From contig JAHIZT010000046.1 in assembly GCA_018814355.1 (NCBI GenBank), positions 1 to 33,034 on the forward strand: DNA of 33,034 nucleotides, in the 5' to 3' direction. The notes below the pieces were generated by a model, which saw nothing but the letters and a program-made list of their open reading frames with translations, was not told the DNA's origin and did not search any database. Position 1 is the first letter of the stretch. Every line of letters starts with the position of its first letter. This document shows, piece after piece, positions 15,880 through 24,510 of the stretch. The DNA is from Candidatus Thermoplasmatota archaeon. GTDB taxonomy: Archaea; Thermoplasmatota; Thermoplasmata; UBA10834. Position numbers and translations under genes: made by a program.

Positions 15880-17283
15880 ATGGTCAGGAGGATTGTCATC
15901 GTCGGCGGCGGGTGTGGTGGAGCCACGGCTGCGCAGTTCGCGAGGAAGACGGATAGGACATCTGAGATAACTATTATCGAGAGGGAATCCTATCCGCAGT
16001 ATTCCCGGTGTGGCCTTCCGTACGCCATCTCAGGCATCATTCCCGAGCTCACGAACCTTATAGAAGCGCCTGAGGAGAGGCTGAAGAAGAGTAGAATCAA
16101 CATCCTTCTCGGCAGCAGCGCGACCTCGGTGGACAAGGAGAAGAAGATCGTCCATGTCCAGACCCCGGACAAGAAACTCGAGCTGCCCTACGATTCACTC
16201 ATACTGGCCACTGGTGCGAAGGCCGTCGTCCCTCCGATCAAGGGAGTCTCCAAGGAGGGGAAGCCTGAAGAGCTCAAGCAAGGAGTCTTCGTTCTGAGGA
16301 CCATCGAGGATGCGAGAGGGATCCAGTCCATTGGCCACAAGGGTAAGCGCGCAGTCGTGATAGGCGCCGGTCTTGTCGGACTCGAAGTGGCGGAGGCGTT
16401 GATGGTCAGAGGTTGCAGGGTCACTATCATCGAGTACCTTCCGAACTGCATACTCGCTATGGTCGACGATGATATGGCACAGATGATGGCCGATGCGATC
16501 GCGAAGCACGGCGTCAAGATGTTCACCGAGTTCCAGGTCACCGAGCTCCTCGGGGATGGGAAGGCTAACGGTGTCGTGGCAAAGGACAGAAAGACTGGCG
16601 AGGAGCGGGAGTTCTACGCGGACCTCATAGTCGTCGCAACTGGTCAGCGCGGCGAGACGGAGCTGGCTAAGCAGCTAGGATGTAGCGTTGGTGTGACGAA
16701 GCAGATCGTCGTGGACGACCGGTGCATGACCTGCGAGAAGGATGTGTACGCAGTTGGCGACTGCACTGAGTACCCTGACCTCGTCACTGGCAAGCCGGTA
16801 GTTAGCGGCCTCGGGACCATTGCAGTCAAGATGGCGATGGTCGCAGGAGTGAATGCAGCGGGCGGAGAGGACCACCTGCCAAAGGGGTTCCTGCTTACGC
16901 GAGCGACAGAACCGTTCGGATGCCAGGTCGCTGCGGTCGGCCCCACAACTCCTCAACTGGAGGCCTTCGGGATCAAGCCGCTGGTCGGTAAGGTGAGGTC
17001 GTTCACGCTTCCTGACTATTACCCCGGAAGAAAGGAGATTTACGTCAAGGTCCTCGCCCACCCGGTGACCGGCAGGATACTGGGCGCGCAGATCGTCGGT
17101 GAGGAGCGCGTCCACATGAGGATAAACGCGTTTGCAGTGGCAATCCAGGCGGGGATGACCGTCGGTGACCTGTCCAAGGTGGAGACCGCCTACTGTCCTC
17201 CTGCCGCGCCAACCGTCGACCCGATAACCATCGCATGCGAGGCCGCGAAGCTCAAGCTGGCTAGGGGTGTAGTACTCCGCTGA
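15880..17283 (+). CDS. FAD-dependent pyridine nucleotide-disulfide oxidoreductase (CoA-disulfide reductase / NADH oxidase family)
   Basis: The 467-residue enzyme has an N-terminal FAD site (IVIVGGGCGGATAA), a single redox Cys in SRCGLPYAISG (about residue 46) as in CoA-disulfide reductases and NADH oxidases, and an NAD(P)H-binding site (VVIGAGLVGLEVAEAL, about 162-177). The second FAD motif is DVYAVGDCTE, and the C-terminal dimerisation domain ends near ETAYCPPAAPTVDP. Reduction of CoA, polysulfide or other disulfides, or of oxygen, is possible. The substrate cannot be fixed from sequence. The stop overlaps the ATG of the next gene as TGATG, so the two are translationally coupled. The pair sits between L11 and L1 in the opposite orientation. 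Confidence 0.92.
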   Translation: MVRRIVIVGGGCGGATAAQFARKTDRTSEITIIERESYPQYSRCGLPYAISGIIPELTNLIEAPEERLKKSRINILLGSSATSVDKEKKIVHVQTPDKKLELPYDSLILATGAKAVVPPIKGVSKEGKPEELKQGVFVLRTIEDARGIQSIGHKGKRAVVIGAGLVGLEVAEALMVRGCRVTIIEYLPNCILAMVDDDMAQMMADAIAKHGVKMFTEFQVTELLGDGKANGVVAKDRKTGEEREFYADLIVVATGQRGETELAKQLGCSVGVTKQIVVDDRCMTCEKDVYAVGDCTEYPDLVTGKPVVSGLGTIAVKMAMVAGVNAAGGEDHLPKGFLLTRATEPFGCQVAAVGPTTPQLEAFGIKPLVGKVRSFTLPDYYPGRKEIYVKVLAHPVTGRILGAQIVGEERVHMRINAFAVAIQAGMTVGDLSKVETAYCPPAAPTVDPITIACEAAKLKLARGVVLR

Positions 17284-18575
17284 TGTCAATAGCTGAAATG
17301 GCGAGCAAGTGCCCGAACTGCGGTGCTGAGAACCCGGAGAACGCTTACTATTGCGGCTGGTGTGCTGCGAGTCTGCGAGAAGAACCTCCTGTCGAGGAGC
17401 CTACCCAGGAGATGATTTCTCAGGTAGCTGCGCTGACTCAGACCGCCGTGGTGAGGAGCGCGGTTCTCAAAGTCCATCGCACCACATTGATTTGGTCTGG
17501 GCTCATGGCGCTATTGACCGCCCCATCGCTCTTCGACGAAGACAAGGATGTGTATGTATTGAAGGCTTCCTTCTTCCTGTTCCTGTCCTTGTTCTTCATT
17601 GGGCTCTATTACCTCCGGACGGGTGTGGCCGACAAGTACCTTCGGTTCATCAGGCATAGGGATTTCGTCGGGAAGCTGCTGGCTGAGACAAAAGGTTACA
17701 ATGCGGTCCTGGCTCCTCAAGGCCTCGCGGCCGTTCTTGTAACTCTGGCGTTTGAGATGATGCTTGGGGTCGATTGGTCGGATCCTGTCTCGCTGGTCTT
17801 GTATGCGGCACTGCCTGTAATATTCGCTGCATTGTTCGGAGCCATCATACTCAGATCGAGGATCACTATTGAACCCGCCGGCATATGCACAGGGAACCCC
17901 AATGGGCCAATGAGGCCCTTCATCCCCTTCGAAAGCATCGAGCACATCGCGGTCTCAAACCGCATGCTAACGGTAAGACTCAACAGGCAGTCTCCTTGGA
18001 ACATCTTCACTAGGAGACTGATTGTCCGCGGGGATGTGGCTCCGCTCGCCTCAGTCCTGAAACGAGAGCTGCCCCCGAGCAAGCTATCGATTGAAGGATC
18101 CATAGACACGATCTCTGTTACGACTCCCACCCAGACATGCCCTCAGTGTGGCGAAGAGTATCTGGTATCCGAGAACGCATGTCCAAAGTGCGGAACCGAA
18201 ATACCAAGCACAGGCTATCTGTATGTTAGTGGAAACCTCAGCCAGCGTCCGATCTACGCCGGGATCGCGCTAATCGTTGCGGCATTTTTCCTGGCTCTTA
18301 CAGGGTTCATCTTCATCGTCATGGAGGACGCAATCGTCGACGTCTACGGCAGCAGCCCAGGCATTTTCGGCTTTTGCGGGTCGATCGAGTGGCTTCTTGC
18401 TGTCATCGCGCTGTTCGGGGGCCTCTCGGCCATGGCTAGAAGACACTATGGTATGGCGAGGGCAGGAGCAGCAGCTGCGATAATCGGCATCGGAGGCCTT
18501 GTATCCTTGGTCCTGGGATTTGCGGCCTTGTTCTGGCTCAAGAAGTCGTCAGATGAGTTCGAAAAGAGTAGCTGA
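17283..18575 (+). CDS. Zinc-ribbon membrane protein
   Basis: This 430-residue protein carries an N-terminal zinc ribbon (C10, C13, C24, C27). A variable linker and two or three hydrophobic segments follow, at about 67-85, 95-115 and 150-195. Next is a soluble beta-rich stretch (about 197-270) resembling a bacterial PH-like domain, then a second zinc ribbon (CPQCGEEYL...CPKCGTE, about 284-304), and at least three further membrane helices to the end. Archaeal proteins of this architecture are common, but no function is known. It starts at the ATG inside TGATG; an ATG at 17298 (MASKCPNC) is an alternative. Its stop directly abuts the L11 stop. The coupled flavoenzyme suggests a membrane-associated redox or sensing pair (inference). 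Confidence 0.8.
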   Translation: MSIAEMASKCPNCGAENPENAYYCGWCAASLREEPPVEEPTQEMISQVAALTQTAVVRSAVLKVHRTTLIWSGLMALLTAPSLFDEDKDVYVLKASFFLFLSLFFIGLYYLRTGVADKYLRFIRHRDFVGKLLAETKGYNAVLAPQGLAAVLVTLAFEMMLGVDWSDPVSLVLYAALPVIFAALFGAIILRSRITIEPAGICTGNPNGPMRPFIPFESIEHIAVSNRMLTVRLNRQSPWNIFTRRLIVRGDVAPLASVLKRELPPSKLSIEGSIDTISVTTPTQTCPQCGEEYLVSENACPKCGTEIPSTGYLYVSGNLSQRPIYAGIALIVAAFFLALTGFIFIVMEDAIVDVYGSSPGIFGFCGSIEWLLAVIALFGGLSAMARRHYGMARAGAAAAIIGIGGLVSLVLGFAALFWLKKSSDEFEKSS

Positions 18576-19049
18576 TCAGAACAATCCTTGGTAGCCGCCC
18601 TTCTCTATCTCCTTGATGATTGCCTTGGGGTCCTTGCCGTCGACCGTGACGCCCATCGAGACGCACGTGCCGACGACCTCCTTGAACCTGGCCTTCTTGT
18701 CCTTGCCGAGCATCGAGTCCTTCTTCATCTCGGATATCTTCTGGACCTGCTCGACGGTGAGGTTGCCGACCTTGGTGGCCTTCGGGCTCCCGCTGCCCTT
18801 CTCGATCTTGATTTCCTTGAGTATAAGCGCAGACACCGGAGGCGTGCCGACCTTGATCTCGAACGCCTTCGTCTTGGAATCCACCAGAAGTGTCACAGGG
18901 ACCTTCATGCCCGTGAATGCCTTGGTCTTCTCGTTTATCGCGTTCACGACCTGGATGACGTTGACCCCCATCGGACCCAGTGCAGGACCAAGGGGCGGGC
19001 CAGGTGTGGCCTTTCCGCCGTCGACCAGGACTTCGAGTTTCTCTGCCAT
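18576..19049 (-). CDS. rpl11: Ribosomal protein L11
   Basis: The 157-residue product begins MAEKLEVLVDGGKATPGPPL, the L11 signature for the factor-binding N-domain, and has the C-terminal rRNA-binding domain after about residue 70. It binds the GTPase-associated region of 23S rRNA with L10. An in-frame ATG at 19058 overlaps the Spt5 stop as ATGA; 19049 is preferred because AAGGAGA lies about 10 bases before it and because the family starts there. It follows spt5 directly and converges, with no spacer, on the zinc-ribbon membrane protein gene. Confidence 0.96.
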   Translation of the reverse strand: MAEKLEVLVDGGKATPGPPLGPALGPMGVNVIQVVNAINEKTKAFTGMKVPVTLLVDSKTKAFEIKVGTPPVSALILKEIKIEKGSGSPKATKVGNLTVEQVQKISEMKKDSMLGKDKKARFKEVVGTCVSMGVTVDGKDPKAIIKEIEKGGYQGLF

Positions 19050-19054
19050 TGTGT

Positions 19055-19972
19055 TCATCTCTCCTTCTCAAGGACTCTGACGTGATCTCCTCTGATCGTA
19101 ACAGGTATGGGCACCATCGCCTCGAACAGCTCGACCGTGATCTCCTCTTTGTTCTCGTCGATCTGCTGGACCCTCGCCTTCTCACCCTTGAACGGGCCCG
19201 CGATGAGCTCCACAATGTCGCCCTCGACGATGCCCGACACTATGGGCTTCGGGGTCAGGAAGTGCTCTATCTCCGCGAAGCTCGTCTCGCCCTTCACGAT
19301 GCCCCTAGTCCTCCGGACACCCTTGACCAGGTCCCGGAGACTGTCCGTGTTCATCGCCTCGACGAACACATAACCTCTGATCGTTGCCGGAGAGAGTATG
19401 GCGAACACGCCCGACGGCTTCGGCTTCGCCCTGCTGGCGATCGAGTCAGCCACGGTCTTCTCGTGGCCTATCGAGGTCTTGACAGCGAGCATCGACTGCC
19501 TCGCGGTCGCCTGCAAGGTCGCTACATCATTCATGCTCGGGTTCTCTTTGAGGCTCGCGTTGACGAGCACGGTGATCTTATCGCCGTACCTCGCGCCTGT
19601 CGGTGATGTGATCTTGAGAGTGAACGACTTCTCCTGGCCGGGCATGATCTCGAACGTGCGTTCGGTGGTCTGATCAGCCGATGGAGTGTTCTCCCACACG
19701 ACACCGACCGCGTCCATGAGCTTCACGAACCACTCAGGCGCTCCCTCTTCGGTGGCCGCGAACAGCGTGTCCACCTTGACTACCAGTGTGTGAGGCTGCC
19801 CATCATCCGGCATCTTCAAGTCAAGCTCGAACTCGGAGGAATCGCCTGACGCCATCATCCTCTTCGTCTCGCCCTGAATCGTGAACTGCAGGTCCTTCGG
19901 TCCCGCAGCTGGAGCCCTGACTTCCTTCTTCGGCTCTTCCTTCTTCTTCGGTTGAATGTCGAAAAGTCCCAA
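19055..19972 (-). CDS. spt5: Transcription elongation factor Spt5 (NusG) with an N-terminal beta-rich extension
   Basis: The C-terminal half is a complete archaeal Spt5: an NGN domain at about 161-240 (MLAVKTSIGHEKTVADSIA, GYVFVEA) and a KOW domain at about 243-305 (VEGDIVELIAGPFKGEKARV). It binds RNA polymerase with Spt4 as a processivity factor and links to ribosomes. Archaeal Spt5 is usually about 150 residues, whereas this one has 305. The extra 160 residues hold a Lys-rich start and then a beta-sandwich-like segment (PGQEKSFTLKITSPTGARYGDKITV) resembling Ig-like repeats of archaeal surface proteins. The start is TTG with GAGGGA 5 bases upstream. It lies between secE and L11, the normal neighbours. 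Confidence 0.92.
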   Translation of the reverse strand: MGLFDIQPKKKEEPKKEVRAPAAGPKDLQFTIQGETKRMMASGDSSEFELDLKMPDDGQPHTLVVKVDTLFAATEEGAPEWFVKLMDAVGVVWENTPSADQTTERTFEIMPGQEKSFTLKITSPTGARYGDKITVLVNASLKENPSMNDVATLQATARQSMLAVKTSIGHEKTVADSIASRAKPKPSGVFAILSPATIRGYVFVEAMNTDSLRDLVKGVRRTRGIVKGETSFAEIEHFLTPKPIVSGIVEGDIVELIAGPFKGEKARVQQIDENKEEITVELFEAMVPIPVTIRGDHVRVLEKER

Positions 19973-20010
19973 TCAAATCCCTCGTGTGTTGATCCGCATC
20001 TTGCCAGGAA

Positions 20011-20259
20011 TCACTTGAACGCGTTTATCAGATACTTCGAACCGTACTCGAAGATCCAGTATATCAGGAACCCCAGTCCGCCCAACATCAGCAGGCCTAT
20101 CGACGTTATCTGGGTCGTCCTGATGTACTCGTCCCCCGTGGGCTTACGGGCCATCTTGATGACTCTGCCGTACCTGCCCTTGCCCACGTGCTTCGTCTTC
20201 TCCTCGATCTTCCTCTGAAGATCCCAGGACTTGTCCACTATGTCTTTCATCTCGGGCAT
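20011..20259 (-). CDS. secE: Protein translocase subunit SecE (Sec61 gamma)
   Basis: This 82-residue protein has the SecE layout: an amphipathic cytosolic helix with the motif ARKPTGDEY and one transmembrane helix (about 52-72, LLMLGGLGFLIYWIF). It clamps SecY in the cytoplasmic membrane. The ATG at 20259 is used; a second ATG at 20250 is possible. It sits between ftsZ and spt5, the usual euryarchaeal position. Confidence 0.93.
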   Translation of the reverse strand: MPEMKDIVDKSWDLQRKIEEKTKHVGKGRYGRVIKMARKPTGDEYIRTTQITSIGLLMLGGLGFLIYWIFEYGSKYLINAFK

Positions 20260-20283
20260 TGCGTTCCGTTCCTAGTACCATAA

Positions 20284-21390
20284 CTACTTAATAAAGTCTA
20301 GGCCCAAGTCCCTGGCCTTCTTCTCCTTCGACGGACCCAGTATGTGCTTGGACCTGACCCCTGTAATGACCACCATCACTCTTATGGTCTTGTCAAGAGT
20401 CTCGTCTATCGCGGCGCCCCAGATTATCCTCGCTCCGGAGCTGATCTTGGACTGTATGACCTCGGCCACCTGCTGCGCCTCCGTGACGGTCATGGACGGC
20501 CCTCCTGTGACGTTCACAAGGGCGGCAGTCGCGGCGCTGATATCCATCTCGATGAGCGGTGAGTTGATGGCCTCGTTGACCGCGGCAACGGCCGCGTCGT
20601 CATCATCCGATTCCCCGAGCCCTATCATGGCGACGCCTCCGGACTTCATGATCGTCTTGATGTCGTTGAAGTCCAGGTTGACTAGCCCGGGTTTCGTGAC
20701 GACCTCGATAATGCCCTTGATCGAGCGCATGAGCACCTCGTCAGCCACTTTGAACGCGGCGTTGACCGACAGCTTCGGAACGATGTCCAGCAAGCGGTCA
20801 TTCGGTATCACGATGACAGTGTCAGCTACCGTCCTGAGCCTCTCAAGACCCCACTCAGCGTTCTCAGCTCTGACCGCTCCTTCTGCCGCGAAGGGCCATG
20901 TGCAGATTGCGATCGTGAGAGCCCCTTGCTCCTTCGCAATCTGTGCCATGAACGGAGCCGATCCAGTGCCAGTACCTCCTCCCAGGCCGCATGTGATGAA
21001 CACGATGTCAGCGTCCTTGAGTGCCGCCTTGAGCTCCTCCTCGGCTTCCCTGGCAGCCTCCTCGCCGACCTGCGGAAGCGCACCTGCACCGAGCCCGCGC
21101 GTGACGCGCCTGCCCAGCAGGATCTTGTGTGGAGCCCTCGTCATGAGCAAGTGCTGAGCGTCAGTGTTGGCAGCATACAGCTCAGCGCCGATGATGCCAG
21201 CCTCTGCCAGTCTGTTGACGGTGTTCGACCCGCCGCCACCGCACCCGATGATCTTGATGTTTGTCTTGAGACCCTGCAGTATCCTCTGCAGCTCCTCATC
21301 TTCGGCCGTCATTGACCGGAACGTCTCTAGTGCCTTCTTCTGCTGCTCTTCATCGGCAGCGGATATGATGCTATCGACGAGGGACTTCAT
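20284..21390 (-). CDS. ftsZ: Cell division protein FtsZ (copy next to secE)
   Basis: The 368-residue FtsZ has all GTPase parts: nucleotide-binding [12 protein letters not shown] (49-60), the tubulin signature GGGTGTG (137-143), and the T7 loop [11 protein letters not shown] that completes the active site of the neighbouring subunit. A short C-terminal tail ends GLDFIK, similar to the conserved peptide that binds membrane anchors. It polymerises into the division ring. It lies 24 bases upstream of secE, as in many euryarchaea. GGAGG precedes the ATG by about 10 bases. A separate TATA-like box and an 8-bp inverted repeat precede it, so it may be expressed apart from the other copy. Confidence 0.96.
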   Translation of the reverse strand: MKSLVDSIISAADEEQQKKALETFRSMTAEDEELQRILQGLKTNIKIIGCGGGGSNTVNRLAEAGIIGAELYAANTDAQHLLMTRAPHKILLGRRVTRGLGAGALPQVGEEAAREAEEELKAALKDADIVFITCGLGGGTGTGSAPFMAQIAKEQGALTIAICTWPFAAEGAVRAENAEWGLERLRTVADTVIVIPNDRLLDIVPKLSVNAAFKVADEVLMRSIKGIIEVVTKPGLVNLDFNDIKTIMKSGGVAMIGLGESDDDDAAVAAVNEAINSPLIEMDISAATAALVNVTGGPSMTVTEAQQVAEVIQSKISSGARIIWGAAIDETLDKTIRVMVVITGVRSKHILGPSKEKKARDLGLDFIK

Positions 21391-21438
21391 TCGTGTCGAG
21401 CCTCCGAGAATGTTTCAACCTAATGTGACAAAGCACAG

Positions 21439-21457
21439 CGGTGAGCCCAGCTCACCG
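21439..21457. promoter_or_regulatory. 8-bp inverted repeat upstream of ftsZ (operator or leader hairpin)
   Basis: CGGTGAGC and GCTCACCG form a perfect 8-bp inverted repeat around a 3-base spacer. It lies between a TATA-like box at 21485-21493 and the ATG at 21390, about where transcription would begin. It could be an operator for a dimeric regulator, an mRNA hairpin, or an attenuator between the two ftsZ genes. Confidence 0.45.
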
Positions 21458-21484
21458 ACTGAGAGCACCGTAGCTGATTAGGTG

Positions 21485-21493
21485 TCTTAATAG
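21485..21493 (-). promoter_or_regulatory. Candidate TATA box for the secE-proximal ftsZ
   Basis: The minus strand reads CTATTAAGA. A start near 21462 would place the inverted repeat at the transcript 5' end. Confidence 0.35.
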
Positions 21494-21518
21494 TTTCGGC
21501 CAGTATCTGGACGGGCTC

Positions 21519-22643
21519 TTAGCGGACCAGGTCGACCTCGCCAACGCCTCTGTACCTCTTCTCCGTCTGAGGCTTTCCGAGGATCTGCTTCGACTTCACC
21601 CCGGTCGCTACGATCATGACCCTTACGGTCTTGTCCATTGCAGGGTCGATTGCAGCTCCCCAGATTATCCTGGCGTTCGGTCCGACTCTTGCTTGGATCT
21701 CCTCGGCAGCCTTCTCCGCCTCAGAGATGGTCATGTCGGTTCCGCCGATGACATCCACGAGCACTCCGCTAGCCTCGCTGATATCGACCTCGAGCAACGG
21801 GGAGTTGAGCGCCTGGTCAATCGCTTCCTGAATCCTTTCTTCACCGGGGGCATCAGACTCGCCGAGTCCGATCATCGCAACGCCTGCTCCCTTCATGATA
21901 GTCTTGATATCGTTGAAATCCAGGTTGACGAGCCCTGGCCTGGTGATGACCTCGGTCAGTCCCTTTATGGACCTCATTAGGACCTCGTCCGCGACCTTGA
22001 ATGCCGCGTTCAGAGACAGCCTCGGGACGACCTCGAGCAGCTTGTCGTTCGGAATTATCACCACTGTGTCAGCAGCGTCCCTCAACCTCTCTAGTCCCCA
22101 CTCGGCGTTTTCCATCCTCATCTTGCCTTCGCCGCGGAATGGCAGAGTGGCGACCGCGATCGTGAGTGCACCCATCTCCTTGGCGATCTTGGCAACGACG
22201 CCTGCGCCGCCAGTCCCTGTGCCTCCGCCCAGGCCGCAAGTCACGAAACAGATGTGAGTGTCAACCAGGATCTTCTTCAGCTCCTCTTCGGCTTCTCTTG
22301 CGGCCTCCTCGCCGATCTGAGGCAAAGCGCCCGCACCAAGCCCTCTGGTGACTCTCCTTCCGAGGAGTATCTTGTGCGGTGCGTGAAGTGTGAGCAGGTG
22401 CTGCGCATCTGTGTTCGCAGCGTACAGCTCTGCGCCGATGATTCCCTCGTCATAGATTCGTGCGATAGTGTTCGTGCCGCCGCCGCCAACGCCTATGATC
22501 TTGATGTTTGTCTTCAGGCTCCTCAGTATCTGCTCAAGCTCGGCATCGACGCGCTGGTCGGCGCCGAGTGCTGCGGCTTGAGCCATGCTGGCTCCTTCGG
22601 TTTCTTCACGGGCAAGTGCGTCTTCGACTAGGGATCTCATCAT
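21519..22643 (-). CDS. ftsZ: Cell division protein FtsZ (distal tandem copy)
   Basis: This 374-residue FtsZ has [22 protein letters not shown] and the T7 loop [11 protein letters not shown]. It shares long identical stretches with the downstream copy, for example [19 protein letters not shown], apart from one residue, and [15 protein letters not shown]. Its N-terminus is longer and Ala-rich, and its C-terminal end (EVDLVR) lacks the GLDFIK-like peptide. Many archaea carry FtsZ1 and FtsZ2 with different roles in ring assembly and constriction; the tandem arrangement here may be such a pair, but I cannot assign which is which. AGGTGA lies 8 bases before the second ATG (22640). A TATA box lies near 22730. 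Confidence 0.96.
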   Translation of the reverse strand: MMRSLVEDALAREETEGASMAQAAALGADQRVDAELEQILRSLKTNIKIIGVGGGGTNTIARIYDEGIIGAELYAANTDAQHLLTLHAPHKILLGRRVTRGLGAGALPQIGEEAAREAEEELKKILVDTHICFVTCGLGGGTGTGGAGVVAKIAKEMGALTIAVATLPFRGEGKMRMENAEWGLERLRDAADTVVIIPNDKLLEVVPRLSLNAAFKVADEVLMRSIKGLTEVITRPGLVNLDFNDIKTIMKGAGVAMIGLGESDAPGEERIQEAIDQALNSPLLEVDISEASGVLVDVIGGTDMTISEAEKAAEEIQARVGPNARIIWGAAIDPAMDKTVRVMIVATGVKSKQILGKPQTEKRYRGVGEVDLVR

Positions 22644-22724
22644 TTTGGGTCACCTTGGGGGACGTGTTGGTGGACACTCTTCCTACTCGCTGGAAGTGCA
22701 TCCCTCACGCGCGCGTCGCGTGTG

Positions 22725-22735
22725 CATATTAAATC
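22725..22735 (-). promoter_or_regulatory. TATA box of the distal ftsZ
   Basis: The minus strand reads GATTTAATATG. The predicted start lies near 22704, giving a leader of about 60 bases that overlaps a GC-rich inverted repeat (CACGCG/CGCGTG at about 22706-22722). Confidence 0.5.
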
Positions 22736-22745
22736 AAAGTGTGAG

Positions 22746-22753
22746 TATAAAAT
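22746..22753 (+). promoter_or_regulatory. TATA box of the acylphosphatase gene
   Basis: TATAAAAT is a good consensus box. It lies back to back with the ftsZ box, about 15 bases away. The predicted leader to the GTG at 22834 is about 60 bases. Confidence 0.5.
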
Positions 22754-22833
22754 GGTTTGGTAAAGCCTGTCGGAGGGTTATCTCTCACGGGGAATTGGGC
22801 AATTTTCTTCTCGTTCCACGGGGATACGGGGGC

Positions 22834-23109
22834 GTGAAGGTCCGAGCGCACGTCTTCTTCGAAGGATCGGTCCAGGGCGTCTTCTTCAGGGCGAACACGA
22901 AGAAATGCGCGGACGCTCTCAGGCTCACTGGATGGGTCAAGAACACCTATGACGGACGAGTAGAAGCCGTGTTCGAGGGCGAGGAGGAGAAGGTGCACCA
23001 GGCGATTGAATGGTGCGCCTCAAAACAACCACATGCTAAGGTCGACAACAAACATGTCGATATCTCAGAAGCCAAGGGCGAATTCGAGGAATTCATCATA
23101 CGCTATTGA
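22834..23109 (+). CDS. acyP: Acylphosphatase
   Basis: The 91-residue product is a typical acylphosphatase. The phosphate-binding loop is GSVQGVFFRANT with the catalytic Arg in FFR, and the partner Asn lies in LTGWVKN. The NxxDG(R)V-like segment (NTYDGRVEAVFEG) follows. It hydrolyses carboxyl-phosphate bonds such as acetyl phosphate in the cytoplasm. The frame is open further upstream, but family length and the GGGG runs before the GTG at 22834 support this start. It overlaps the end of the convergent TatD-like gene by 7 bases. Confidence 0.93.
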   Translation: MKVRAHVFFEGSVQGVFFRANTKKCADALRLTGWVKNTYDGRVEAVFEGEEEKVHQAIEWCASKQPHAKVDNKHVDISEAKGEFEEFIIRY

Positions 23110-23948
23110 CCGAACGCATCCCCGTAGGTGTCGAGCGGGTTGTCGTGGTGGATCTTGTACGCCTGCTCTTCCGTCATTAGCCCTTGTCGCAGGAAATTGT
23201 TGGTTCTCTTGGGGACCGTTGCGATGGCGAGTACGGCTCCAGGTCTTCTCGGGTCGTCCAGGAAGTCCGTCTCCATCAGGAATCTCGTTCCTTTCCTCAG
23301 CGCGTCCTTGATCGCATTCTTCCCAGCGAGTACCGATGGCATCAAGCCGAAGTTCTCCTCGGGTCGGATCAGAGGCGGTGCATAGTGCTTCACGACTTTG
23401 CATCTCTCGAGCCCGGCCTTGTCCGCCATCTCAGCGAGCTCCTTCATGGAGGCCGTGGTCGCACTCTCCGTGTGAAGCACGATAGCGCATCCGACTTCTC
23501 TTGACAGTCTCATCGCGTGCATCAGAATATCGTTCGATGCTCGCCAAACCTCGGTCGTGACGGGGAAGTGCGGTCTTCCCACTTCGCCTATTGCGAGCGC
23601 CCTTCCTTCCTTGACGTACTCGGCGGCGATGTCCATGCCTGCGAGCATGATCTCCTTTGCGCTCTCCAGCCCGTGGAGCTTCTCGAGCTCCAAGATCTCT
23701 GCGGGATAGGGCCCAACGGTCGCGTACGCCTTCACCCCAGTTATCCTGTTGACTCGATCTTTGAGCGATATGGTCAGGTCGAAGCTCGTCCGGAAGTCGG
23801 CCGCCGACTTGACCGGGACCTCTTCATATGGGAGGTGGGAGATGATTACGTGCGTTCCGCCATGTTGTTCGAACTCCCTTACGGAATCGACGTTGTGTCC
23901 CCTGAATGGTTCGAGGTGCAAGTGGTTGTCTAGGATGGGAAGCGACAT
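23103..23948 (-). CDS. TatD-related metal-dependent hydrolase
   Basis: This 281-residue TIM-barrel hydrolase has the first metal motif DNHLHL, a Glu ligand in GEVGRPHF, His ligands in VLHTES and VKHYAP, and a late Asp in METDFLDD. The sequence resembles the archaeal TatD-like group rather than classical TatD nucleases. A phosphoesterase, nuclease or amidohydrolase activity is likely; the substrate is unknown. The ATG at 23948 has an AGGTGA site 13 bases upstream that overlaps the TBP stop, longer than the usual spacing. It is the second gene after tbp, with a 13-base gap. Confidence 0.88.
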   Translation of the reverse strand: MSLPILDNHLHLEPFRGHNVDSVREFEQHGGTHVIISHLPYEEVPVKSAADFRTSFDLTISLKDRVNRITGVKAYATVGPYPAEILELEKLHGLESAKEIMLAGMDIAAEYVKEGRALAIGEVGRPHFPVTTEVWRASNDILMHAMRLSREVGCAIVLHTESATTASMKELAEMADKAGLERCKVVKHYAPPLIRPEENFGLMPSVLAGKNAIKDALRKGTRFLMETDFLDDPRRPGAVLAIATVPKRTNNFLRQGLMTEEQAYKIHHDNPLDTYGDAFGQ

Positions 23949-23961
23949 GGGTGCGACCGGC

Positions 23962-24510
23962 TCACCTCAATAGGCTGGCAGCCTTGAGCTCCTCTGTGAT
24001 CTTGTCCACCGCAGTCTCGACATCCTCGGGCTTCTTTGCACCAGTACAGACCATCTTGCCGCTTCCGAAAAGCAGGATGACGACCTTCGGTTTGTCGAGC
24101 CTGTAGACCAGACCAGGGAACTGCTCAGGCTCGTACTCGACCTTCTCCAGTCCAAGGCTGATTGCGATTGCGTTGAGATTGATCCGAGCGCCCAAGTCGC
24201 TGCACGCGACTATGTTCTGAACCTCTATCTTGGGCTCTCCCTTGATCGTAATGCCCGCTGCCTCGATCTGCTTAGCGACCTTGCTTATCGCGATCTTCAC
24301 CTGCTCCAGGCTCTTGGCACCTGTGCAGACTACCTTTCCGCTCCTGAAAAGCAGCGTCGCGGTCTTCGGTTCCTTCAGCCTGTAGACTAGGCCGGGGAAC
24401 TGCTCCGGCTCATACTCCGCGCCGTCCAGCGCGAGCGCGATCGCCTGCAGATCCAACTCACTTCCTAGAGATGTCGAAGCGACAACATTCTCTATCTTGA
24501 TGACTGCCAT
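23962..24510 (-). CDS. tbp: TATA-binding protein
   Basis: The 182-residue TBP consists of two direct repeats of about 90 residues. The core EYEPEQFPGLVYRL occurs in both halves, each followed by a beta strand and a copy of (K)VVCTGAK or MVCTGAK. It binds the TATA boxes seen throughout the window and recruits TFB and RNA polymerase. Phe residues for DNA kinking are present in FPGLVYR and LLFRSGK/LLFGSGK. GGGGGGAG precedes the ATG, and two TATA-like boxes lie upstream, so it may be self-regulated. Confidence 0.97.
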   Translation of the reverse strand: MAVIKIENVVASTSLGSELDLQAIALALDGAEYEPEQFPGLVYRLKEPKTATLLFRSGKVVCTGAKSLEQVKIAISKVAKQIEAAGITIKGEPKIEVQNIVACSDLGARINLNAIAISLGLEKVEYEPEQFPGLVYRLDKPKVVILLFGSGKMVCTGAKKPEDVETAVDKITEELKAASLLR

